Notes under the pieces: generated by a model
What the model was told of the DNA's origin: nothing
What the model saw: the letters and a program-made list of their open reading frames with translations, nothing else
Databases searched by the model: none
Source: Papiliotrema nemorosa
Taxonomy: Eukaryota; Basidiomycota; Tremellomycetes; Tremellales; Rhynchogastremaceae
Direction: 5' to 3'
NCBI GenBank assembly: GCA_032158125.1
Contig: JASKOT010000015.1
Coordinates: 186,001 to 250,000, forward strand
DNA: 64,000 bases
In this document: in pieces, positions 10,670-21,443 of the stretch
Position numbering within the stretch: the first letter of the stretch is position 1
How the letters are laid out: each line of letters starts with the position of its first letter
Translations under genes and position numbers: made by a program

Positions 10670-11521
10670 CTCGCTCATGCATCGACACCCAACTTCTCCA
10701 GATCAACCGGAGACCGGCCAAAATGGATCAGAGGCAAGATCGGATTTCACTTTCACCGTTAGCGCCGGGGAAAATTCAAAAGAAATGTCCACCCCACACC
10801 GCACTTTGCATATTCAAGCATCAGGGCTCCGTCTTCCCCGGATGCATGTGATTAGGGGCATGTGGAGCAGGACGGATGGTCCAGGAGCAGAGAGGCTGAA
10901 CGGCGATGAGGGGACATCGAAGCAGAGCCCGAACGTAAAACGTCCGTTGCGTGGACGGTCCGATCAATTATGGGACTGATCAATTTTCGCCGGATCGTCA
11001 GCTTCAAGAGCTTGTTTTTGCGTCCGAATGATCAGCCGTCCAGTCATGATTTCGGTCTCAGACTGGATCTACCATGTTGTTCACAGCGGGATTGTGGTAC
11101 TCCCAAGGCAGTCGGGCGACGGATCGATCATTGACGAGTAACAGAAAATGAAGCCAGATCTGGTGAAGTGGACGGTGAGGCCTATCTACCGTTTCACCCG
11201 GACTGAGGCGGAGACCGTTCGGGGCGATCAGAGCTCGGCGCGCAGGCGCTCTGGGGTTTCAGCCAAGATCGAGAGCGCACCTTTCTTCTGAACAACCCCT
11301 CGGTGCGACAGCAAGAATCCGAGACGGTTGTGGTGAAAGGAGGAACGTGTAGTCTTCGACCTCGCAGATTCGAGTCCTGCTCCCAGTTTCATTCGGAGTC
11401 TCTTGCATTTACACTTTCACTACTACTTGTCAAGACTTAGCACTTGGCGTTGGCCATTATACGCCCACGCACACAGAACATCCCACTGACTCGCCGATAG
11501 ACGGTAGACATCATTGCCAGG
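10670..11521. promoter_or_regulatory. Divergent promoter region with Mig1/CreA-like sites
   Basis: About 850 bases between the secreted glycosidase (-) and the degraded gene (+). Three matches to the SYGGRG carbon-catabolite repressor consensus fall within about 80 bases: CCGGGG at 10765-10770, CCCCAC at 10792-10797 and CCCCGG at 10836-10841. Fungal genes for plant-polymer breakdown are commonly controlled by Mig1/CreA through such sites, so glucose repression of the glycosidase is plausible but only inferred. No gene is seen in the rest. Confidence 0.35.
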
Positions 11522-12092
11522 ATGGAGATTGATCGACACGAGTCAAGACCGCACTCGCCGACCACTTCGTCTGCTGCAGAGAATGCGCAAACCTTTCTCC
11601 GGCCACTTGCCGTGAGTATCCATGTGAGCTGGAGAACAATAGCCACGGTGAAGACTACTGACAGCAGCTTGATCTGACCAACGATGATGAAAATACCACT
11701 ATTTTGCCTCCGCCTTCTCATGTGCTTGCTTTGTTTGCGGCGCGGCGTGTTGGAGCCAAAGTACCACCTCGAGGTTTCCAGCTCATATACAGAGTGGAGC
11801 GCAATGGGAGAAAGTGTGGTCTTGCCTGAGTCCCCGGACGAGGCTGAAGAACCTGAGTTTTGAAGAACTAGGTGAGAAGTTATCGGACCTGTATGAAAGC
11901 TGGGAACAAGCGGTTCTAGATGGAGAAACGACTGACGATGGGACTTATGCTGTCATTTCCTTCTTTGGAGATGACAATCGAGGCTCAATTGGATTCGGTC
12001 TGCATATCAAACCCCTCCTTGGTCTCAAGGAAGAACAGACGAAACCTGAAGAACCGTCCAGGGTGGCAGATGTGGACGTCATGGAGGAGTGA
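11522..12092 (+). pseudogene. Degraded tandem copy of the gene at 12532
   Basis: Matches the neighbouring gene at both ends. The start encodes MEIDRHESR and TFLRPLAVSIH up to a GTGAGCTGG donor placed exactly as in the neighbour (RPLVMSIH then GTAAGCTGG). The second exon gives TILPPPSHVLALFAARRVG against TLPAPSRVYALFAVQKAG. About 80 codons of the middle are then missing, a stop (CGLA then TGA) falls in this frame near 11829, and the C-terminal block LSFEELGEKL and DDGTYAVISF resumes in another frame ending at 12092. Near 11846-11856 the alignment needs one extra base. Either this is a decaying duplicate or it has unusual splicing I cannot resolve; the first is more likely. Confidence 0.6.
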
Positions 12093-12531
12093 AGGGCGGT
12101 CTCGAGGGCTAGCTCTGATAGCGCAACGGAAGTATACTTGGCGACGATATTTCAGGTCGATAGCAATACGGTGAAGTGTGGTACCCTACAGTAGGCGATG
12201 GATTTGTGGATGATCCGTGGCCACCGCCACCGAGAGATGCGGAGGGATATGGGTTCATAGCGAGGTTCTACTTTGCGATTCTCGTCGGCATTCTGCATGA
12301 TGCTTGTGCTGCTCGAAAACGCCATGTGTGCCCTTTGATAAACTGCCCCATCGTCATCTTGTCGCATCACAAGCCTTTCCTTTGTAAGAATACCTCATGC
12401 GGCGTACCAAACCAGGCGTCTCACTCCTTGTATCCAAAGCCCGCCATCGCAAATGCATTCGATAAAATCCTCACTCCGGGGAAGTCTACTGTACTGTCAC
12501 TTTTACCCCTACTACAGTAATCCTTCTCAGA

Positions 12532-13314
12532 ATGGACTCGAAATCACAAACCCCTCGAGGCTCGTCCTCACGTACGGTCACATATCTTCGCCCCCTCGTC
12601 ATGAGCATTCACGTAAGCTGGAGCTGATACGCGATCAGGCGAGACACTGATGCAGCGTAGCCAGACGTTTCTGAAGATGATGGCATCGTGACTCTTCCCG
12701 CACCTTCCCGCGTTTATGCCCTTTTTGCAGTTCAGAAAGCCGGTTCCGGAGAGACTGAGCTGAATACTGAATCCCCCATAGATCTCACTGACGTTGCCAA
12801 CCATTCTACCATCAGATCGAACCTGGAAATCGTAGGGGAAATCATAGATGCAGTCGAAGGGACGAACGCCATAGAGCCATTTGTGCGGAGCGTCATGCTG
12901 GGACTGTCGGAGGAATCCAGCTGGAAGATCGACGACGAAACGTTGTTCTTCCTGGAGCCCAAGTTTCCGTCGAATCCGGCCGATCATGCCAAGCAGGATC
13001 TTATGACTATGGGGGAAGGTGTCAAACTCACGAGCTCACTAGATGAGACGGAAAAGGATCTGAGCCTTGAACAGCTGGGCCAAATCCTGTCCGAGTCGCA
13101 CAATAAATGGGAAGCAGCGTTCCTGGAGGGAGACACCAGTGATGATGGGACTTATGCGGTGATCTCCTTCCGCCTTGATGCTGGTACTGTCGTGCGAACG
13201 GGCTTGCACATCAAGCCCATGATCGACCTCAAACCAGAGGATGCGGGGTCGGAAACATCCGGCGAGACTCTTTCAGATCCCATGGAGGATGTACAGTACG
13301 GTCCTATAGGGTAG
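12532..13314 (+). CDS. Hypothetical protein, intact member of the tandem pair
   Basis: Two exons (12532-12612 and 12661-13314) join in phase into 244 residues. The protein starts MDSKSQTPRGSSSRTVTYLR, has a small hydrophobic block SRVYALFAVQ, a helical middle (NLEIVGEIIDAVEGTNA, VRSVMLGLSEESS) and an acidic C-terminal third containing LSLEQLGQILSESHNKWEA and DTSDDGTYAVISF. That last block is the part shared best with the degraded copy 440 bases upstream, so it is probably the functional core. No signal peptide, membrane segment or known catalytic motif is visible. I do not recognise the family and propose no function. Confidence 0.75.
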
Positions 13315-14231
13315 AACACAGTATACAGACCCGGTAGAGGGTTGAAACACGTACGAGCTCGAAAGTCTTGTCCGAGGATGCGTGGATACGATGAAGTGGG
13401 TTGGTGGACCGGGTACTTGCCAAAGGATTCCTCTTGAGGGAGTAAACATTCCGCAAAGCCGGCTTTGAAAAACACTCAGTTTCGTCTGGCAGGGTTCGTT
13501 GCGCGTTTTTTAGTGTTCGTGGCGCTTCAGTGAGCCTTGATCTGTTCCCTCTGTTGCAGCCAACGAGATCGCCACCTATCGTTCCGACGAAACTCAACGT
13601 ACGAAGGCACAATATTGACCGAGATCAACCCTCTTTGGCCAGTCCCAATAACGGAGAGCATTTCTTCACATTCTGAACTGCAAGGAGTCCTAATTGTATT
13701 ACGGGACAGTCGAGTGACCATGACTGGACGGCGCTGGACAAGCCGCTTGAGGACAAGGAGAATGATGGGGTGATGGACTTCATGAAGGAACATAGGAAAC
13801 TGCCATCGATGCAGAGCTAGTTGAGGTACAAGCTTCCCCTCGCGCTACATATGATGCATACCATGCACATCATACCAGGTTGCTCCGAATAGGCTCAATG
13901 CGCCACAGTCAAGGGAGTGCTGACAATTTGATTCCGCTTTGCAGCTAAGCTCTCACGCGCCTTTCCATCTTTCCCCCACTGCTTCACGCGCACCTCGACG
14001 CTAGCATTGATACCCACAACGACCTCTTTACAGCCTCGACTGGACAAAGAAAGCTCTGTTTATCGGTCTATCAGTCCGAGAAGTAAAAGGCTACACGCTT
14101 CGATAGGGGATTGAGGACCTTTACTCCACGTCAACCGGCACTTGGGGGTAAATTCCCTCGATACCCCGGCAGATCGTGTCATTGGGTCACTGTGAAAAGG
14201 TAGCCCTCTCGCACCGACAAATCAACCCATC
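13315..14231. other. Intergenic region with one coding-like fragment
   Basis: About 900 bases upstream of CAP59. Near 13700-13820 one plus-strand frame reads DHDWTALDKPLEDKENDG and then VMDFMKEHRKLPSMQS to a stop, which looks coding-like, but I could not link it to a start or to convincing upstream exons. It may be the end of a small unrecognised gene or a remnant. The remainder, including CAP59's promoter, shows nothing definite. Confidence 0.3.
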
Positions 14232-16152
14232 ATGAAGCCATTGTCCATATCCCTAGGCAGGAAGCTGCCGTCGGCAGGGTCGCTTCTGGTCGGTATATTA
14301 GTAGGACTGCTCGTCGCTACGGTAAGTTCCCACCGCCCTTGACTGGGAGATACGCTGACAGGCTTCGCAGCTCATGAGGCGCGGTGGCAGTAACGATGTG
14401 AGTCCTCTGAAGGATGCAGAGTATGCGACACTGACCTACATAGGTCGAGGCAGACTCGTGGCGCGGAACAGGAGCAAAGAAATTGCGACCAGGAATGACC
14501 GGTTCTTCTCGTCTCACACGATCCCAAATCACCCTTCCATCCCTTTCCCAACGACTCCACATCCTGGAACTTCTCGGTACCATCTCTGCACACCACACCA
14601 AAGAATGTACAAGACGTCCACAGGAGCTGTACAAGGAGCAGGTCCACGAGCGATACGCCCCACTGGTCGGGCACCGAAAACCCTGGCACACTTCGGGGTC
14701 GTTCCTCGCCCGACTACTTGGCGGGGGCAAGGACGCTCAGCAGTTGCAATTGGGTGGAGAAGAGAGAAGGAGGGAGAACATCAAGCGGGATTTGGCGGCT
14801 CAGCAGCACAAATACTTCTTCGCCATCAACTTGTACAATTCGTTCGACGTCATTCCCGATCTTTTCGCTACGCTTCTTCGAACAGCCGCTGTGCTGGGAT
14901 ACCACAATGTCTTCGTATCGATTTACGAGAACGGATCGAACGATCAGACCAAGGCTCTACTGAAAATCTTTGACGCATTGGCGCGAACGGCTGGACTTCG
15001 AGTCATCATCAGTACATCGATGCGAACCAGAGGTCAATTCAACCATCGTATCGAATACCTTGCGGAAGTCCGAAACGCCGCCATGGTGCCTCTTCATGAA
15101 CTTCGGGATAACGCCAACGAGGTGTTCGATTCGATCGTTTTCATGAACGATATCTTGCCCTGTGTCGATGATCTTTTGGAGTTGATTTGGCAATCGAGGA
15201 AGCAGAATGCGGGTATTACTTGCGCAGCGGATTACATGTACCACGATGATATTGTGAGTCTGACTTTTGGGCTCGTAGAAGCCATATCTTGTATGAACGG
15301 AGCTCACGAAAAGGGAGCACCAGTGTTCTACGATAACTGGGTCGCACGAGACATCAACGGTACGGCACTGGAGAACGCTCCATTCGAGCAGGTGTTCCAT
15401 CACACCGAGTCCAATCACCGATTCCAGCGACACTTACCTGTCCAAGGTGAGTCTCGGTCCACTCCCGCGGGAACGGGATGCTGAACTGTAGTCCAATCGT
15501 GCTGGAACGGTATTGCTGTCCTCGATCCAGGACCATTTTACGACCTACCTCACGTCAAGTTCAGAATGGCCCGACTGCCGGATGGAGAGTGCTCTGCTTC
15601 CGAGTGTGGTCTTATTTGCAGTGAGCAAAAATTTCCCACGCTGTTAGTCCCAATTTGACCCTTCAGACGATTACTGGAATGCCGGATACGGGCGAATCAT
15701 CATGGTTCCCCGAGTGAAGCTTGCTTATGACAAGGTAAGGCTTGAGCCCTAGCGCTTGTCTACATTTCTGATCCCTCGCAGAAAGTCTACGACATCATCC
15801 ACCCAGAAAGGCGGAACCTGACAGCCATTCGAGGCTACAAGCGAATTGGTGGTCTCCCCGATGATCCGCACACCGATCCTCAGGATCGAAGTTGGTATGG
15901 CCCTCACGATCGACTTTTCACCAAAGAAGAGGATGAAGAGCTGAACTTTGTCCCTGGCCCAGAGTATGGTGAGTGGAAACGAAGTTGTTCTCTGAGTTCT
16001 GAGCTGATGGCGCAGTGTGGTGTTGGGGTTGGGACGGTGCAGGAGATCTCGATGGACCCGATGTCGATCCTATTTGGGAGCACATGCAGCCTAGATCTTA
16101 CTCTGAGGAGGCGATTCAAATCAAACATCACAGGAGTATGGCAGGGGTGTAA
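14232..16152 (+). CDS. CAP59: CAP59-type capsule-associated glycosyltransferase (GT69)
   Basis: Eight exons join into about 525 residues. A short cytoplasmic start (MKPLSISLGRKLPSAG) precedes one membrane helix (SLLVGILVGLLVAT), giving a type II Golgi-type topology. The luminal part has the family core: NLYNSFDVIPDLFATLLR, YHNVFVSIYENGSNDQTK, FNHRIEYLAEVRNAA, FMNDILPCVDDLLELIWQSR, CAADYMYHDD and FYDNWVARDINGT. Cryptococcus Cap59p is needed for the glucuronoxylomannan capsule, and relatives (Cmt1, Cap60) are alpha-1,3-mannosyltransferases. The C-terminus ends QIKHHRSMAGV. The second exon is only 27 nt (14371-14397, LMRRGGSND). The convergent mitochondrial L27 gene lies 207 bases downstream, matching the known CAP59 neighbourhood, which favours CAP59 over its paralogues. 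Presence does not prove that the organism has a capsule. Confidence 0.92.
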
Positions 16153-16359
16153 AGAGGTTGAGAGGGCGTTTACGGAGGGAGGGCTCTTGACTCATAGACT
16201 TTAGTATATTTCCGGTACCACCAGAGCATCATGCATAGCTTGACTAGGCTGTTATTGTGGAACGCGACAAAAAGTCGGGTCCTTCTTGGTATGCAGTAGC
16301 GGTCTGATGTGAGTCGCAAAGCCGATACTCGTACAATATGCATGATACATCTCTCTCGT

Positions 16360-17152
16360 CTAGAATGGACGGGTGGCATTGGATGTCTCTTCCACCGTAT
16401 CTGTCTTCCAGAACCACCTCTCCCTACCTTCCTCCCTCTCGTCCCTTGGTAAGACCTCATGTCTCGTCCTGCAAATCCCCACAAACCTCTTCATGCCCCT
16501 AGGGAATTTGACCAAAGGAAACTCTTTCGGCTCGTCGACTTTTCGAGTCAATTTCGATCCATCATCGATAGATCCAGCTTTCGATACGTCGAGCGCTTTA
16601 GGAGGATGTAATTTGGATGGACGTTGATGGGGGTAAGGGATTTCGTGTTCGTAAAAGTAGAGATATCCAGGTTGAAGGGCGACAAGGGTATGGTCTCGAC
16701 CGATCCCTACTGCCTGACCTGGCCAAAATTTACGTCCTCGTTGTCGAACGATAATGTTACCCGGAATCACATATTGTCCTGCCCATCAGCATCCGGTCAA
16801 AGGACTTTTCATGGCTTGGAAGACTGGTATAACGCAGAAGGATATTTTGTCAAATATCCACAATGTGGTTGTTCGTTCATCGATGACCCACCTGTGAATC
16901 TCTTCACTCCTAGCCTTTTACCTATCGAACCTCGGCCATTTTTCGTCGATCCTCCACCTCGTTTTGTGGCCGTACGTATCTGCAGTAACAGGGCTACAAG
17001 CGCGTGAGCAGATACTCGATAAACCATGTGAGATCCGTCCTTTACTCACGCGAGGTAGTAGGGAAGAGTTGATTTCGAAGTTCCTGGCAGACCGAAGTTT
17101 GCGAAGCGGCAGCTAACGCTCTATTCCTCCCTGCGAATATAGCCGAGAACAT
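16360..17152 (-). CDS. Mitochondrial ribosomal protein bL27m
   Basis: Component of the mitochondrial large ribosomal subunit. The bL27 signature is complete across one intron: [20 protein letters not shown], then GVKRFTGQ, then [19 protein letters not shown] and [17 protein letters not shown]. It has a long fungal C-terminal extension ending ETSNATRPF. The chosen start, [20 protein letters not shown], is a good mitochondrial presequence (Arg, Ala and Ser, no acids), joined through a short intron of about 35 nt. The second intron is longer, about 110 nt (roughly 16780-16890). Start codon and first intron are less certain than the core. It is convergent with CAP59, an arrangement that helps identify both genes. 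Upstream it is divergent from the F-box/LRR gene, with only about 190 bases between. Confidence 0.9.
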
Positions 17153-17342
17153 GATTAAGACTCCTCGAGATGGATGTGATGGTATATGATCTTTTGAACT
17201 TGGACGAAACTGAACCTTGAAGAATCGCTTAAACTCCGGATAATCCCTGTTCTCACTAGGGTGAATTTGATCCCGCTTCCTCCCCGTTGCCAACCTCCAC
17301 CCGGCTGCTCCATCTTGATGGTCGACCGTTGACCAGGTCAGT

Positions 17343-19144
17343 ATGGACGACCTGCATCAGATAAGCGACGATCTGCGGGGTATACAGGTGGATCAGACAC
17401 GATACAGACCCCTAGGTCTAGATCGCATGTTTGACAGAGCGACAGGATGGCAAAAATCCGAACCTTCCGCACCTGGCCGAGCCCCGTCCCCTGCCCGAAT
17501 ATCAACAGTGTATCCATTACCTCTGCCCTCGACATCGACGATATCTCCTTTGAGCCGCTTTTTCGAGTATCCAGAACTTCTACCGCATGTTCTTAAATGG
17601 TTTGAAACACCAGCGGAGCTGGCTACGTTGGCTCGAGTGAGCTGGGGGTTCAATGGGATCGTAAGGAGAAAGCTGTATGGGCATATCTGGATCCGGCCTT
17701 GTAGGTTGAAGCTTGCTTGGCGAAGATTGTCGCTCATGATGTTCAGGGGAAGCTCACTGCGATGAAAAGCTGTTATTACTCTTTCGAACGTTACAAGACT
17801 CCGAGGAACTATGCCGACTGGTTCGCAATCTTGGTAAGGAGATATACGGTCCAACGTGGGAGCAACGCTAATACCTAGACGTAAGGTTTTTCCCTCTGGC
17901 GGCAAAGGATACAGAGCGATATGACCTGGATGATCAAGTCAACAAAGCTTTCCGACAAATGACGAATCTAGAGCATCTAGTTTGGACTGTGAGCTATACC
18001 TGTGACGAAGCTGTTTCTTATTGACTGCAGCGCGATAAAAGCCTGAATCCCGAGATGCTGAAGATCCTATCATCTTCGTGTCATCTTCGGACACTTGAGA
18101 TTTCAGGTCATTCCAGATGGTATTACGACGCAAATTTGATTGGGCAGATGACCGCGTTGGAGGATTTACGAGTGATGTTGCCTGATCGGCATTTTCGGTA
18201 TGCACTCAAGGATGTATTGAGGAGATTGGCGAATCGTCCTCAAGGAGGATTGAAGGGTCTGGGCATTATTGCGAGGGTGAGTTGGGCAGATTTGTTCGAT
18301 CGTTTGCCTGTGCTAATACGTTCAGACTTCTCCCTTGGTTGACGATGGTTTCCTCAGAGAAACGGCAGAATACCTCAGAGATCTGAGGCGACTCACACTG
18401 TGGGGGTGCTCGCGCGTCACAAGAGAAGGACTGTATGCGATCCTACGGGAAGCGGAGTTTCTCGAGGATCTCAGCGTGGATGCAACTCAGAGCTCGGCAA
18501 GTCTCGTCTGCCACACATAGTTTTGCATGGGCTTACAGCAGGGCATGCTCGACCTTGCAAACTCACCAGCTTTACCCAACCTCACTGCGTTCTCGCTCTC
18601 TTTCGCTCCCCCACACAGAACACCCGTCCATCCACATTTTACCCACACGGATCTGCCGTTATTACCCGCCGCGCCGAAACTCTCTTCCCTGTTACTCACT
18701 TTGTCCTCGGATCGAGCCATCTTCCCATCACTCGGTATCGAATCTCTCTCGAAACGAGTCGACTTTACCAGCCTGACACGCTTGTCGGTTCTCAACTTGT
18801 TTTGTACAGCCGACACTCTCTCAGCCATCCTTGCGCTCAGCCCAAGTTTGACTGAACTGTACATCAGTATCATTGCCGAACACGTTATTCCTGACTCGAC
18901 GTTGACAGGCCGAGGACTGTGTGACAGGTTGCGAATTTTGCATCTGAACGCACCGGAGAGAAGAGCTCCCTCGTTGAGTGATCTGACATCATTGGCGAGA
19001 GAGCTGCCCCTTTTGGAGCAAGTGGGGACGGGAAATAGAGTTTACGAGGTACACAGACGGTATCACGGCAACGAGAGGGTAGTCGAACTCTGCCGCTGGT
19101 CGAGGACATTTACGCCGGGGTATTTCCAAAATTGGAGGGGCTGA
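17343..19144 (+). CDS. F-box/LRR-like protein
   Basis: About six exons join into roughly 510 residues. Near residues 65-110 is an F-box-like block: FFEYPELLPHVLKWFETPAE, then LATLARVSWGFNGIVRRKLY and GHIWIRP. Afterwards come irregular leucine-rich repeats such as LRTLEISGHSR, LEDLRVML, LRRLTLWGCSRVTREGL and LSVLNLFCTADTL. The end reads FTPGYFQNWRG. Such proteins usually bring substrates to SCF ubiquitin ligases. One joint is doubtful: the frame meets a TAG at 18518-18520, and an in-phase intron of about 36 nt (18504-18539, weak GTCTGC donor) would remove it. If that intron is not spliced the gene would be interrupted. Gene identity at the family level is reasonable; the partner is unknown. 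Confidence 0.7.
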
Positions 19145-21443
19145 GAGAAGGTGTTGGTGTATGTATGCTCTGTGCTTCTGTATCGATAGTATCTTTGTTT
19201 ATGCCATTTCATATGCATACCTCGTAGTCGAGGTGAGGGGACACTGCTTGTGGGGCCAAACGCAAAACACACAGGGTATTCTGGGAGGGCCCATCAGCAT
19301 CGCATCACATCACCATCAAGAGGATAGGCCGGATCAATACATCGCCACAGGTTCCAGCTCGAGCCCTTGATGCCGGGTGCCTTTTACGGAGCCAGACGAC
19401 ATTGTGTTGAAGGGGACAGGACAGGGGAGGGGTCAGTGTGATACGACATGCCGCGGCAGACAAGTGACGCTTGCAGATCTACGCAGAGTCACCCAAGCCC
19501 ACCCTCGTTCTGTCAAGCTCGGGCAGAGGGCGTTGCAGCCCCGGCATCGACCACCACGATGCTTTCTATCTCCTAACCTCCTATTCTGAGCTCTTGATTC
19601 GATAATCATAACGCGCTCAAATTCACATCGACTGAAGTAAGTCAAGGCAGATACATCGTCACGATCGACGTCAAAGGACAGGTAAGGGCACAAGGCGAGG
19701 TATCAGCCTATTCCTTTGAAGCCGGGGAAAGGACCCCCTTGACAATTCTTCATACCGGTCTCGATACCATCGTAAGTGAACACCAACATGCCAGCGGATA
19801 GAACACCGCGCTATACTCCTATCATCTCATTATGCTCCTCCGGATCAGCGACCTGGGTGAGGTATACCTCCTGGGTGATGGTGATGGCCCGCGTTTCATC
19901 CCTCCTCATCACACGCACACGCTCAATCTGCATCCTCGCCACCCTATCACTCGCCCACACCAGCTTCTCCCTTCTGCCATGTAGCTCGTCAACAACCTCG
20001 CTCCTCTCTCGCCTACTCTACTGATGAACAGGAAAACCCAACCTGGTAGAGACGGACAAGCCGGTGGATCAAGTTGAACGAGGGGTGTTTGTTATTGCTG
20101 TTGTTGACAGGAAGGCGAAGCTTCAACCTCTACCCTCAACCTGACGACAACAACAGTAACGATACAGTAAACAAAAGGCGAGACCTTGCTGTACCACTTC
20201 TTCCATCTGTACTTCTACTTTCAATACCTCCTTCGAAGAATACTCTGCCCAAAGCGACATCTCACACTCCTTTATCACTATCGCGTTACCTTCTGACACC
20301 CTCTGAGCCCTCCTTCGAGCTTGTCCTTTCGACAAATCCAAACGGAAGGAGTAGACTGGAATCGCGGACAGAGTCTACTACAACTGTGAGTGTTTCTTAC
20401 CTTGTCCCTCGCCATTGGCAAGCAGTTCGCCTATCGTATCAGTCGGTGGTCCAGAAAGACATTCCGAAACTGTCTCGGAGGTCTGTGACGGGATTACGAC
20501 ATTGCCTAGGGGTGACAAGCTCTCCATCTCGTCTGCGGTTGAGACGGTCCACGTCTGACATACCTTCAACGGTACCCCTTCCTACGTCGATGCGACGGGT
20601 AGTCTGGGCTAGACCTAACCAGGCTCACCCATGTCTCTCCCCTTCTCCTCCTCATCAACCTCCATTCCAGAAAGATTATTCCAGCTGACGCGCTCTCTAT
20701 CCTTTGCCACCCCTTACTCAAATCTCATCCTTTCGCACCTTGGCCAAATCGACTCACATCCTACGCCGTTTACGCCGTTGATCCCAAACGCTGGCTCGGT
20801 CGATCCCTCCGCTTCGCGCCTCTCCCACACCTCTCCTTTGATCGGCCAATCCCCCAACGGACCCCTTGATGACGCCCTCCCCCATCTGCTGACTGTGTAC
20901 CGACCGTTTTGACCGCGTCGCGCTTGTCAATCCTGGTCGGCTCCTTTCATCTTCGCACCCGTATTCTCACGCTCTATCGTATACGGCGATGTTGGCGCAT
21001 AGCAGCAGAGCATTCGACTTGGTCAGTTGCTTCTTTTCCGAAGGAGGTGGCTATGCATTAGCTCCATCGTCGACCCCTATTTCGAAATCGGTCTCGGCGC
21101 TGACGCCTTGTAGCTCATATCTCCAAGGAGGCTGAGGTCGCCGACTGTTCATCCTCGCTCCCATCCTTTTAAGGACGACCTGTCGACTCGACAATCTCAT
21201 CTTCACCCCCCTTCACTCTCCAACTCGAGCCAACAAGCTTTCACCAACTGTCTATCACTTGGTCTCAACGTCCACCTTTACAGTTATCTCATTGTCCTTT
21301 CATCAGCTATCACTGTCACCTTGACATACCTTGGTACTCCTTCGCGAGTAGCAATCGTCTCCTCCAAGTCGTCTAGCTAAGCCGTCCTACCTTCGGTAGA
21401 ACATCCTCCTTCGGCTTAATCGACAAGACAAAGTGGCAACAGG
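19145..21443. other. 2.3 kb stretch with unresolved coding-like fragments and long leader
   Basis: No gene could be assembled. On the plus strand, 19644-19772 encodes a persuasive strand-rich segment (GRYIVTIDVKGQVRAQGE, then AYSFEAGERTPLTILHTGLD) that recalls an arrestin fold and ends at a GTAAGT donor. A following frame to about 19984 (LLRISDLGEVYLLGDGDG) may be a further exon. Stops before the first segment and the short gap between the two prevent a firm model. From about 20160 on, the plus strand becomes CT-rich and contains open frames of low complexity (for example 20074-20688 and 20631-20912); I take this as the promoter and long 5' leader of the gene at 21444. Confidence 0.3.

Noticed and set aside
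11340..11400. tRNA-like T-arm (GATTCGAGTCC with flanking GCAG and CTGC)
   Set aside because: No matching 5' acceptor strand or anticodon arm is found within about 100 bases upstream, and the T stem has a mismatch; taken as chance similarity to a B box.
13537..13820. Possible third copy of the 11.5-13.3 kb tandem family
   Set aside because: The coding-like fragment there does not share the DDGTYAVISF block or any other motif of the pair.
16624..17007. Plus-strand frame of 127 codons
   Set aside because: Lies opposite the mitochondrial L27 coding exons, whose motifs are unmistakable on the minus strand.
20074..20688. Plus-strand frame of 204 codons
   Set aside because: Low-complexity, CT-rich composition and no homology signal; more likely part of the long leader of the 21444 gene, although this cannot be proved.
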